Shown: in pieces, positions 37,818-49,466 of the stretch
Numbering within the stretch: position 1 is the stretch's first letter
Layout: each line of letters opens with the position of its first letter
From: Cunninghamia lanceolata
Taxonomy: Eukaryota > Streptophyta > Pinopsida > Cupressales > Cupressaceae
Direction of reading: 5' to 3'
DNA: 64,000 nucleotides
Assembly (NCBI GenBank): GCA_027924645.1
Contig: BSBN01001363.1
Span: 310,001-374,000, forward strand
Made by a program: the position numbers and the translations under genes
Notes under the pieces: generated by a model
What the model saw: the letters and a program-made list of their open reading frames with translations, nothing else
Database searches by the model: none
What the model was told of the DNA's origin: nothing

Positions 37818-38234
37818 TGCGACACTGTTCCATTCACAAAAGCACATTGACGAGTCACCGCATTATACATGACAACTATCTACTGAGCAATTATCGATAG
37901 TAACATCATCACAAAGATTAGATAAAAACATAAGGCTCTAAATTAAATTAATCCACCACATCTAGTATGTCCATGCATTTGTGAAAACATAAAATGTCAA
38001 TAGTTAAAACTTCAACAGATATCATCATAATCATGATCGAATAACACATGGAGCTGAATTAAAATAATCTATAACATCTAATATGTGCATCAAACTGTGA
38101 TAACATGAAGTATGAGTGGTCAAGCATCATCCTAACATAGATTCATTATCAGCTATCATAGAACAGAGTGTCATGGTGTCCAATCCTACTAGAAAACCAT
38201 CAGTCTGACCGACGACAAGGTGAGGGGCACTACA
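37818..38234 (-). mobile_element. Solo LTR, 5' terminal part (sense minus)
   Basis: The first ~417 bp of the interrupted minus-strand LTR, starting at 38234 with TGTAGTGCCCCTCACC. It aligns with the first part of the tandem element's LTR and with 59812 downward. ATGAT follows at 38235-38239, pairing with 6169-6173. Unit B has the empty site, a single ATGAT at 45310-45314. Confidence 0.9.
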
Positions 38235-39505
38235 ATGATATAACTGTAGAATCATAGAATGAAAGAATTATAGAATAGTAGATTTATAGAATGATAAAAT
38301 GTAAGAATGATAGAATGAAAGAGTGATAGGATGAAAGAATGATAGAAAATTAGATTTAAGGAATAGTAGAATTTTAGAATTGCAAAATGATAGAATGAAA
38401 GAATCGTAGAGTAATAGAACTATAGATTAATTGAATAATAGAATTATACATTGATAGAATGAAAGAATAATAAAGTAATAGATAAATATAGAATAATAGA
38501 GTGATAGAATTGTATAAGGATAGAATAAAAGAATGATGAAATAATATAATTATAGATTAATAGATCTATACAACATGATAGAATGAAACAATTATAGCAT
38601 AATTTAATATTTATAGAATAATAGAATGATAGAATAATAGATTTATTTAATATAATAATAGAATGATAAAATAACTGAGTTAGACAATAATAGAATGTTA
38701 GAATTATAAAATGGTACAATGAAAGAATGATAGAGTAATAAGACTTTAGAATAATATATAATGATAGAATAATGGAATGACAGAATAATATATTTATAGA
38801 ATAATATAATGGTAGAAATATAGAATGATAGAAGGAAACAATGATAGAATAATAGAATTGTAGAATAATAGTATGATATAATGATAAAAATGAATGAATG
38901 ATAGGATAATATAATTGCATAATAATATGAATAAAAGAATGATAGAATGAAATATTGATAGAATACTAGATTTATAAAATAATAGAATGATAGAATAGTA
39001 GAACAATACAATAAAGGAATGATATAATAAAGGAATGATAGAATAATAGATTTATATAATAATAGAATGGTAGATTTATAGAATAAAAAAAACAAAAGAA
39101 TTGTAGTTAATAATAGAATGATAGAATGAAACAATCATAGAATAAAAGATTTATAAAATAATATAATCCAGTAGAAATATAGAATGATAGAAGGAAACAA
39201 TGATAGAATAATAGAATTGTAGAATACTAGTATAATAGAATGATAGAATGAAAGAATTGTAAAATAATAGATTTCTAGAATAATAGAATGATGGAATTAT
39301 AGAATGGTAGAATGAAAGAACAATAGAGTAATGGAATTGTAGAATAATATTAGTATGGTATTAGGATAAAAATGAAAGAATGATCAATAGAATAACAGAA
39401 TTTCATAAATAATATGATAATAGAATAAAAGAATGATAGAATGAAATATTGATACAGTAATAGATTTAGAAAATAATAGAATTATAGAATAATAGAATTC
39501 TAGAG
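38235..39505. repeat. Degenerate 8-bp tandem array, end of unit A and start of unit B
   Basis: AGAATNAT octamer array. The first ~1 kb is a diverged copy of about 5050-5830, offset ~1.18 kb in the uninterrupted unit. Unit B begins at 39303 in this phase. No genes are seen. Confidence 0.9.
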
Positions 39506-39716
39506 AAATGAATGAATGAAGAATTTTAATAATATCCACGAGGCCGCAACAGCCTATGGGACCAATCAGCCGCACACATCCCCTTCAAACGAAACAGCAG
39601 CCACAAAACATCCTCTAAGTTCCTTGAACTTCCTTCTTGAGATCTTCCCTTCTGCCATGAAGTTTAATCACGACGTTCACCATACTACCCATCCTTGTCA
39701 CTTCAAAGAATGGTAG
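39506..39716 (+). repeat. ~210-bp module with 66-codon open frame, unit B copy
   Basis: Matches 211-421. ATG at 39516, 66 codons, stop at 39714-39716. Relative to unit A the encoded string differs at about a dozen positions, yet the length is identical and no stop occurs. No recognised family. Confidence 0.6.
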
Positions 39717-40676
39717 AATGGTAGAATATTAGAATTGTAGAATAATAGAACTATAGAATGAAAGAATGATAGGATAATAGGTTCATAGAATAATAGAATG
39801 ATAGAGTTATAGATTAATAGAATGAATAATGATAGAATAATAGAATTGTAGAATGATAGAATGAAACATTAATAGAACAGTAGCCTTATAGTATAATAGA
39901 ATGATAGAATTATATAATGATAGAATGAAAGAATCATAGAATAATAGAATTGTTGAATAATATATTGATAGAATAATCTAGACTTAATGAATTACAAAAT
40001 GATGGAACTATACAATAATAGAATTGTAAAATAATATAATAATAGAATTATAGAATTATATAATTAAAGAATGATAGAATAATAGATTTATAGATTTATA
40101 GAATAATAGAATGATAAAATGATAGAATAATAGAATGATATAATTATTAATTGATAGAATGATAGAATGAAAGAATGATAGAACAATAGATTTAAAAAAT
40201 AATAGAATGATAGAATAATAGAACTGTAGAATTGTAGAATAATAGATTTATAGAATGATAGACCAAAATAATGATAGAATAAAATATTAATAGAATAATA
40301 GAATGATACAATCAAACAATGATAGAATAATAAAATTGAGGAATGATAAGATGATAGAATGAAATATTGATAGAAGAATAGATTTATGTAATAACAGAAC
40401 AATAAAATTATAGAATGATAGAACAAAAAATCATAGAATAATTGAATAATATAATTGTAGAATGATATGATAATAAAATGATAGAATAATAGATAAATAG
40501 AGAATAATAAATTTGTATAATAATAGAATTATAGAATGATAGAATGAAAGAATGAAAGAATGATAGAATAATAGAATAGTAGAATACTAGAATTGTAGGA
40601 TAAGAGAGTTATAAAATGATAGAATAATGAATTTAGAGAATAATAGAATGATAGAATGAAAGAATGATAGAATAAA
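39717..40676. repeat. Degenerate 8-bp tandem array, unit B
   Basis: Counterpart of 422-1358. No coding signal beyond repeat-derived frames. Confidence 0.9.
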
Positions 40677-40993
40677 TGTTGAACTGCCAAAAGTCATGAT
40701 TTCAACCTGTGGTGATTTAATTATACAACTACCATGATTACAAATGGTTCAACTCCCTCAACTAGAAGTATAAAAAGGAGGTTGGTGCTTTTTGTTTGTG
40801 GGTTGGGTTGGTTGGTGGTTGTTGTAGAAGAGAGTATTGTCTCTAAGGAATATAGATTTATTTGAATTGTGTAATTTATATTCCTAATGTTGTTATATCG
40901 AATGTGAATCTATGATATCATAAATTTACATCGCTTTGTGTTGTTGTGTGAAAGTTGTTATTTTGGTTGCTAGATTCTGGTAGTTTGATAACA
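40677..40993 (+). mobile_element. LTR of decayed gypsy-type remnant, unit B
   Basis: Counterpart of 1359-1676 with the same inverted-repeat ends, a TATAAAAA-like box near 40771, and a TGATATCAAAGCC primer-like site just past its end. Confidence 0.55.
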
Positions 40994-41190
40994 CCCCTAG
41001 ATCTAGACTGCATTAAGTGATATCAAAGCCCAATTTGTGTTGCGTCAAAAAGAAGGAATCCTAAAGAATTTTGTTGTGGGTTCAAATGAGAAATAGAAGA
41101 CCTACAACTATAGAGAATTCGTGAGACATGGCACATAGAGGATGAGGGTGAAGAGGAGCACTAAGAGTTAGAGATGTAGAAGTCGTAGAC

Positions 41191-42090
41191 ATGCCGGGAG
41201 GGATTACAGCAATATTAGATGATATGGAAGAAACACAAAGAAGAGGAGTATATGTGGACGACATTAGTGAGGATGAGAATGAAGAACCAGAAATTGAGAT
41301 AGAAGATGTAGATATAAATGAATTAGAAAGAAGATTTTTACAAGCAATATCAAGAATCAATAGCAAACCCACATTAGATTCACCAAGTTATCATGGATAT
41401 CTAAATCTTGAAGAATTAATTGAATGGATTTCAGAGATGGATAAATATTTTGATTTTGACTCAATAGATGATCTAAAAAGGGTGAAATTTTCTTGCATGA
41501 AATTGAAAGGACAATGTATCCTTATGGTGGGATCATTTGAAAATAGAAAGGCAAAGAAAGGGTAAGGAGAAAATCAAATTGTTGGATAGAATGGTCAAAA
41601 AATTGAAGGCTAAATTTCTACCAACCGACTATCAAATAAGTTTGTTCAAGAAACTACAAAATTTGAAGCAAAAGGAAAAGAATGTGCATGAGGATGTATA
41701 GAAGAATTATATAGGCTGGATATCAATGTTGGACATTTATATTATGACGTGGAGAAAGTGTCAAGGTATATTAATGGTTTACATTATTCAATTCAAGATG
41801 AAATTAGTATGTTCGAATACAAATTGTAGAATAATTTTATTAGTATGCTTTGAAGGAAAAAGAAAAATTGGTGAGAAAATAAAATAATTTTAGAGGTAGA
41901 TGTAGATTCTCACATGGAAGAGGACAATCTAGTGGTGGCAGAGGCTATCAATACAAACAAGGAGAAACCAACACCTCTCAAACAAGCACCTAGGATAATA
42001 AGGGAAGAGGAGATTATTTTAAAGAGGATGAGGAGATTAATCCAGAGGTAGGGGATATTTTGGAAGAGGTAGAGGAAGAGGATTCACGAG
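41191..42090 (+). pseudogene. Ty3/gypsy gag remnant, unit B
   Basis: ATG at 41191 opens 124 codons, compared with 169 in unit A. The frame is lost after KLKGQ at about 41512 through a one-base insertion, in the place where unit A reads KLKGHASLWWDHF. The upstream signature ELIEWISEMDKYFDF is kept. Homology with unit A continues downstream, including the intact KAKFLPTDYQ segment in another frame and the Gly/Arg-rich tail near 41895-42090. No pol follows. It is a relic duplicated with the macrosatellite unit. Confidence 0.75.
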
Positions 42091-43312
42091 TACTTCGTCT
42101 CAACACTTTTTCGGGGTCTGAAACTTTCATCTTGGCCCTCAAAATGGCAATTTAATTTTTTTTCTAGATTTTTTAAAAGTTGTTTTTGTAATAACTTGAA
42201 ACTCATGTTTCAAATTTAGAATATTAGTTTGCCATTCGTCCTACCTTAGTTTTTGGAAGCCTTTGGGAAAAAATAGGATTCTCAAGATATGATTGTAAAA
42301 TTACCTAAAATGGCAAAATCTAACAATTGTCAAAATCTGCCAAAAAAGGTAATTTTGTTTTTTGGTTTTTTTGTTTCCTTGGATATAAGAGAGTTTTCTC
42401 TCATTGTAGCAGTAGAGTTAATGAATAGAAGTTTGTTTGTGTTCCAGCTTCCAAATTTTTGAGTCTCATATGTTTAATGACACAATTCTATTGAGTGTAT
42501 GTTGTGTGCTGCATCAATTTCCAATGGCTGTTCGCGGTGTGCGGGCCCCCTTGGCAGTCTCCTAAGGATTAGTCTCACCTCCACTCACCCTGCTATTATT
42601 AGCCCCAACTCGGTGTAAAAATGTAAGCCCAAGGCAAGGGGCAGTGGGCAATGTTGGGCGGAGTTGCAACGCTCCTGTCTCTCTCGGGGGGCAGGGCTAG
42701 GGGATGCCTCTGGGTTAAAATATATCAAAACAGATCCAATTAGAGATGACAATAATTAGAAATTTAAAAAAATATATCAAAACACATCCAATTTTTTTCA
42801 AAATTATATGGTGCACTAGAGGAAAGAGTCCTCTCCAAAAGGGTATAATTGGTTTTGTGAAAATGATAAAAAATAATACAAAAGTTGACGTGGAATGAAA
42901 ACTATCAGATTCTGTAAAGTCTAACTTTAAAACGATATTACAAAGAAAATATGCATTGAAAACTGATTTTTTTTCTCCATGCACTAGATATTGAACTCCT
43001 CTATTTGGGGAAAAAAAATTAGGGAAAAATAAGATTGTTTGCTCTTTTTTGTGATGTGGACTCAAAGTCACTTTTCTTGAAATTTTCAGCAATTCAAAAT
43101 TTGCTCTTAAATTTTTTTAAAAATGTCAAAGTAATTTTTAATTTTTTTTTTAAATTACAATCATAAAATTCATCAAGAGATCTACATTTCATTAGTTTAC
43201 AACATTTTGAAATTCAAAACATAAATGCTACTTTTACGAGGTCGAAGTTCAAAATTTTTGTTGTTGTTGGCCAATTCATTTATAAATTGTGACAGGTTTG
43301 TGCTTTTACCCT
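42091..43312. other. Non-octamer tail of the decayed retroelement, unit B
   Basis: Matches 2771-4062, with the paired TA tracts of unit A replaced by a relatively GC-rich segment at about 42570-42715. No sustained frame or RNA gene was recognised. Confidence 0.55.
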
Positions 43313-46300
43313 AATAGAATTCTAAAATAATTCAATAATAGAATAATAGAATAATAGAATTAAAGAATTAAATAATGATAGTAGAATAGATTTATAGAAT
43401 AATAGAGTGATAGAATGAGAGAATGATTGAATAATAGAATTGTAGAATGATAGAATGAAAGAATGATAGAAGAATAGAATTGTAGAATAATATAGTTATA
43501 GAATAATAAAATGAAAATATTATAGAATAAAACATTTATAAAATAATAGAATGATAGAAATGTAGAATAATAGAATAATAGATTAATATAATAAAAATAG
43601 AATGATAAAATTATAAAATGATAGATTGAAAAAATGATAGAATAATATAATTATAGATTAATAGAATGTTTGAATTATAAAATGATTGAATGAAAGAATG
43701 ATAGAGTAATAGAATTTCGGAATAATATAATAATAGAATGATTGAATGAAGGAATGATATAGTAATAGATTTATAGAATAATAGAATGATAGAATAATAA
43801 AATGATAGAATAATAGAATGATAAGATTATATAATGATAGAATGGAAGAATGTTAGAAAAATAGAATTGTAGAATGATAGAATGAAAAATGTTAGAATAA
43901 TTTAATAAAAGAGTTATAGAATGATGGAACTATAGACTTGAATATAACTATAAAATAATACAATTAGAGAATAATACAATTTGAGAATCAAAGAATGATA
44001 GAATAATAGATTTATAGAATAACAAAATGATAGAATTATAGAATGATATAAGAATAGGTTTATAGAATAATAGAATGATATAATTATAGAATAATAGAAT
44101 GAAAGAATTCTAGAAAAATAGAATTATAAAATAATACAATAATAGAATTACAGAAGGAAAGAATGATAGAATAATAGAATGATTGAATATAAGAATGATA
44201 GAACAATAGATTTATCGAATAATAGAATGATAGAATTACATAATGGTATAATAATAGAATGAAAGAATGATAGAATAGTAGATTTATAGAATTATAAAAT
44301 GATAGAATGATAGAATGAAAGAGTGATAGAATGAAAGAATGATAGAAAATAGATTTAAGGAATAATATAATTTTAGAATTGCAAAATGATAGAATGAAAG
44401 ATTGACAGAGTAAGAGATTAATAGAATAATAGAGTGATAGAATTGTATAAGAATAGAATAAAAGAATGATGGATTAATAGAATTGTAGATTAATAGATCT
44501 ATAGAACATGATAGAATGAAACAAAATTATAGAATAATTTAATATTTATAGGATAATAGAATCATAGAATAATAGATTTATATGATAATAGAATGATAGA
44601 ATGATAAATGATAAAATGAAAGAATGATAGACTAATATAATTATAGAATTGCAGAATACTAGTATAACAAATTAATAAAATTATAGAATGAAAGAATGGT
44701 AGAATAATTGATTTCTAGAATAATAGAATGATAGAATTATATAATGATAGAATGAAGGAACAATAGAGTAATGAAATTGTAGAATAATAGTATGATTTAA
44801 TGATAAAAATGAAAGAATGAGAGAATAGTAGAATAATAGAATTGTAGAGTAATAGAATTGTAGAATGATAGAATGAAAGAATGGTAGAATACTAGAATTA
44901 TAGAATAATAGAATTATAGAAAGAATGAATGATAGAATAATAGATTCATAGAATAATAGAATGAGAGTTATAGATTAATAGAATGAAATAATGATAGAAT
45001 AATAGAATTGTAAAATGATAGAATGAAACATTAATAGAACAATAGCCTTATAGTATAATAGAATGATAGAATTATATAATGATGAATGAAAAAATTATAG
45101 AATAATAGAATTGTTGAATAATACAATAATAGAATTATAGAATAATACAATAATAGAATTACAGAACGAAAGAATGATAGAATAATATAATGATAGAATA
45201 TAAGAATGATAGAATAATAGATTTATAGAATGATAGAACAATAGATTTATAGAATAATAGAATGATAGAATTATAGAATGGTAGAATAATAGGTTTATAG
45301 AATAATAGAATGATATAATTGTAGAATCATAGAATGAAAGAATGATAGAATAGTAGATTTATAGAATGATAAAATGTAAGAATGATAGAAAATTTGATTT
45401 AAGGAATAATAGAGTTCTAGAATTGCAAAATTATAGAATGAAAGAATCGTAGAGTAATAGAACTATGGATTAATTGAATAATAGAATTATACAATGATAG
45501 AATGAAAGAATTAAAGTAATAGATAAATATAGAATAATAGAGTGATAGAATTCTATAAGGATAGAACAAAGGAATGATGGAATAATATAATTATAGATTA
45601 ATAGATCTATACAACATGATAGAATGAAACAATTATAGCATAATCTAATATTTATAGAATAATAACATCATACAATCATAGATTTATTTAATATAATAAT
45701 AGAATGATAAAATAATAGATTTATACAATAATAGAATGTTAGAATTATAAAATGGTAGAATGAAAGAATGACAGAGTAATAAGACTTTAGAATAATATAC
45801 AATGATAGAATAAAGGAATGACAGAATAATATATTGATAGAATAATATAAAGTTAGAAATATAGAATGATTGAAGGAAACAATGATAGAATAATAGAATT
45901 GTGGAATACTAGTATAACAAAATAATAGAATGAAAATAAGGTAGAATAATAGAATGATGGAATTATAGAATGATAGAATGAAGGAACAATAGAGTAATGG
46001 AATTGTAGAATAATAGTATGATATAATGATAAAAATGAAAGAATGATAGGAAAATATAATTGTATAGTAATATGATAATAGAATAAAAGAATGATAGAAT
46101 GAAATATTGATAGAATAATAGATTTATAAAATAATAGAATGATAGAATAGTAGAACAATACAATAAAGGAATGATAGAATAATAGATTTATATAATAATA
46201 GAATGATAGATTTATAGAATTATAGAATTATAGATTGATAAAACAATAGATTTAGAGAATAATAGAATGTTAGAATTGTAGGGTGAAGAATAATAAAACA

Positions 46301-46700
46301 AAAGAATTGTAGTTCATAATAGAATGATAGAATGAAACAATCATAGAATAAAAGATTTATAAAATAATATAATCCAGTAGAAATATAGAATGATAGAAGG
46401 AAACAATGATAGAATAATAGAATTGTAGAATACTAGTATATTAGAATGATAGAATGAAAGAATGGTAGAATAATAGATTTCTAGAATAATAGAATGATGG
46501 AATTATAGAATGGTAGAATGAAAGAACAATAGAGTAGTGGAATTGTAGAATAATATTAGTATGGTATTATGATAAAAATGAAAGAATGATCAATAGAATA
46601 ATAGAATTTCATAGTAATATGATAATAGAATAAAAGAATGATAGAATCAAATATTGATACAATAATATATTTATAAAATAATAGAATGATAGAATATTAG
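43313..46700. repeat. Degenerate 8-bp tandem array, unit B into unit C
   Basis: AGAATNAT octamers. ATGAT at 45310-45314 is the unoccupied counterpart of the solo LTR site. The unit B/C junction in this phase is at 46508/46509. The last five bases, ATTAG, are the left duplication of the next element. Confidence 0.9.
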
Positions 46701-47796
46701 TGTTGGCAAGAGACACTATATGGCTTCATGAGTGTTGTCATTGATGGCAACAAAGTTCATCCCACTCATCCGCAGAACATGGTGTGCCTATACTGGAAGT
46801 CCAATTGATGAAGTGTTGTGGTCCGATAAGAGAGAACAGAGCATACAGCAAGGTCCGATAGTCAGGTCTGGATCTCTTAGAGAAAGTATCTTTGTAAATT
46901 ATGGACTTGGGGAATTCAAGAGGAATACATTAACTGATAGATTCCAGGGATTCAGCCTTCAGTGATGTAAGAGTGAAAAGATATGAGCATCTAAGTATTG
47001 GGGTCCGGTTTGGCAGAGTTGACAGAGGAAGAACTGACCGGCAGAGTATCAGACCTCAATCCAGATGAGTTGTTGATGGTGATCAAGGTTTTTAAGGTAT
47101 CATCCATGATTGGCCAACATGTGAGATGACTTCTATAAGCATCTCCTTGATACGCATCACTTGATAAGTAAGGATTCAGTCGACGGATCAAAATTTGGAT
47201 AAATATTGACTATTCCGGATGCCAACTAGAAAGTGGATGAAATCCTTGGTGCAGATATATATACCAGATTGATTTCAGTATGAAGGTGTGTGTTGTATGT
47301 TGTGGTGTGCGAAGAAAAGCAAAAGGACAGTACGAAAGAAGTAAGACAAGTCTGGTATGTGATAGGTCAACAGCACCAAAGAAAAGGAAGGATGAAGTGC
47401 AGCAGATCAATGTATTGAGCCCAACTGGAACTGAATCTTAGCATATGTGGATGCTTCTCATCAGTTCAAGGATCTTGTTATTCTTCTTATAACTTGTAGA
47501 CAATAAGTCTCTTGTAGGCAGTGAGCCTCTTGTGAGCAGTGTGCTCAGGCAGTAAGCCCTAATTGGCAAGTGCCATTTTGTTTTTCTATTCTTCTAACAG
47601 AGAATACAATCTTTAGGTTAATCACCCTGTGGTTTTCTCCCTTAACAGGTTTCCACGTCAAAAATATTGTGTCATGTGTATTTCCATTTCATGGTTATGT
47701 TTACTTATTTGAATTGATGCTGCATTAATTATTAAGAAAGTTCAGAAAGCTGAAATAATTAAGATGACTGATTCACCCCCCTCTCAGTTATCAACA
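46701..47796 (+). repeat. 5' LTR of the Sirevirus-like element (1096 bp)
   Basis: Starts TGTTGGCAAGAGAC and ends TTATCAACA. A TATATATA stretch at about 47255-47263 is shared with the 3' LTR near 53490-53500 and is a candidate TATA box. Short frames inside are not supported as genes. Confidence 0.9.
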
Positions 47797-47798
47797 AT

Positions 47799-47810
47799 TG
47801 GTATTAGAGT
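47799..47810 (+). promoter_or_regulatory. Primer-binding site of the Sirevirus-like element
   Basis: TGGTATTAGAGT, two bases past the LTR. It matches the initiator-Met site TGGTATCAGAGC at 10 of 12 bases; both changes are C to T. Confidence 0.75.
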
Positions 47811-47861
47811 TAAGTTCCTCCATAAGGAGCCTAATAGCTTGAGGAAGATTTGGGAACTAAA

Positions 47862-48870
47862 ATGGATGTGTATGGTATGAGGGAGCAACTTCAGTCTACC
47901 CTAGATGATCTTAAGCAATCAAACTCTGAAGTTAGTGAATTGAAGGAAAGACTCAAACAGGCTGATGATTTCATAAATGAACTAAAAGGGAAACTGAGTA
48001 TCTCTATGAAAAAGAGAAAAGATCTACTTCAGCAATTAGCAAGTCAAAGTGAAGACAATGGTACAAATGAAGATCTGAAGGAGAAAACCAAGTTATGGGA
48101 AAAGTTATCAAAAGAGGTCATTATTGTAAGACATGAAATGGAATCAGGAGTTATGAAATTCACCCAAGAAATTGAAGAGAAAAGAAAAACTAAAGATGAT
48201 CTAAGGCAATCCCTCAAGGAGAAGTCAAAAGACTGCCACAAAATGGATAGAATAATTAGGCATCTAGAATCTGATCTTGAAGATGCTAGAGATAATGAAG
48301 AAAAACTTGAGGATCAAATTGACACTCTTAAAAAGGATCTTCAAATAACAAATGAATACAAAAATAAATTCAAGATAAGTTCTGCTCAACTTGAAGTTCT
48401 TCTTGAAAGCCAAGAGAGGGTAGATGACAAGTGTGGCTTGGGATATGAGAAAGGTGAAAGCTCCGAATCCGGTCAGAAGAATTTTGGATTAGAAAATCCA
48501 AGGAACATGCCTAGAAGACCTCCGGTAAGGCAACCTAATGCTCAAAGATATCCATCCTTCAATGGATACTACCACAACTGTAATAACTTTGGTCATAAAG
48601 CTAATTAGTGCAGAAAGAGAATAAATTAGACTAATTCATCCTTCTCTGAACAGTGTTTCAACTGCAAAAGGTATGGTCACATATCTCATGAATGTAGAAA
48701 TATGCAAATGAACAATTCATTCAATGGTAGATTCTTTACATGCAACATAATGGGACATATGGGTAATAAATGCAGATCAAGAGGATTTCATTCAAATATG
48801 TAAATAAATGTTGTTTTCCACAATTGTAATAGATCCGGTCATATTGCCAAATTCTGTAGAAGCAAGAACC
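47862..48870 (+). pseudogene. Coiled-coil gag remnant with zinc knuckles
   Basis: An ATG at 47862 opens 248 codons. Residues up to about 190 are a charged heptad-rich coiled coil (ELKERLKQAD, DDLRQSLKEKSKD), followed by a basic Pro/Arg stretch. Zinc-knuckle-like repeats then start, the first containing a TAG at 48606. The same frame continues through stops at 48627 and 48801. It shows an intact CCHC knuckle at 48654-48695 and two more that lack their first Cys (about 48737-48770 and 48816-48860). Coiled coil plus CCHC knuckles fits the C-terminal half of a copia/Sirevirus Gag; the usual N-terminal capsid part is not seen. The role would be RNA packaging and particle assembly, but this copy is broken. 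Confidence 0.65.
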
Positions 48871-49466
48871 AGGAAAAGGGGGTCTGGTGCATCATAATTA
48901 GAATCAAGACAAAGGAAAAAAAAAAGTAAATGCGGATGAAGTTAAAAGTGAGATGAACAAAATTTGGGTGAAGAGAAGTACAGAAAATGTAGAGGATAGA
49001 TCTGTACCAGAATCTGGTGTTGATATTCCTTCCAAAAATTAAAAAATGAGCTTTGGCTCAGGGGGAGACACAAGGAGAGTTGCAAATTAAAGGATTCTCA
49101 GAAAAACATCTGAATAAACTATGTTTAAGATATGGAAGATCCGCAAGATGTTTAGAACAAGATCAGTTCGGTTCATCAAGTCATCCAATAAGGAAAACAA
49201 GGCAAACCAGAATGACTTAAGTTGAGCATTTATTGCAACTTGGTATTAGGGTTTGTGGAGCAAATATAAAGTTTTTTTATTAAAAATTTGTTCATTCTGC
49301 ATTCAAGAAGAAGCGAAAAGGAGCTCTATAACAAATTTCCTCAAGCCCATCAAAGATCATTTGTAGAAGTTGATTCATCTAGCAATCAATCCAGCTCACT
49401 TCGTAAAACCTAGAAGTGTAAAAGGTATTTTCTGTTCTTAAATATCTCTCTGCAAATCTTTGAAAG
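48871..49466. other. Non-coding spacer of the Sirevirus-like element
   Basis: No sustained frame was seen. A purine-rich AGGGGGAG at 49060-49067 resembles the tract before the 3' LTR. It may mark the old end of the coding region where pol would have ended. Confidence 0.5.

Larger units (their letters stand above)
1..39302. repeat. 7.2-kb macrosatellite unit A (interrupted by nested insertions)
   Basis: With the block 6174-38234 removed, plus one 5-bp target duplication, this unit is about 7236 bp and matches unit B (39303-46508, 7206 bp) end to end. Base 1 aligns with 39303 and 46509. The gag remnant at 1874 aligns with 41191, and 4061 aligns with 43311. Base 6169 aligns with 45310. The true left edge is unknown because the window starts inside the array. 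Confidence 0.85.
39303..46508. repeat. 7.2-kb macrosatellite unit B (complete)
   Basis: The only unit without a large insertion, 7206 bp. It contains octamer array, the 210-bp module, octamers, the gag-bearing retroelement remnant, and octamers. It serves as the empty-site reference for the insertions in units A and C. Confidence 0.85.

Noticed and set aside
46732..46965. 77-codon frame in the 5' LTR and its 3' LTR counterpart (52973-53203)
   Set aside because: It is LTR sequence in a non-coding position. The shared frame reflects LTR homology and has no recognisable domain.
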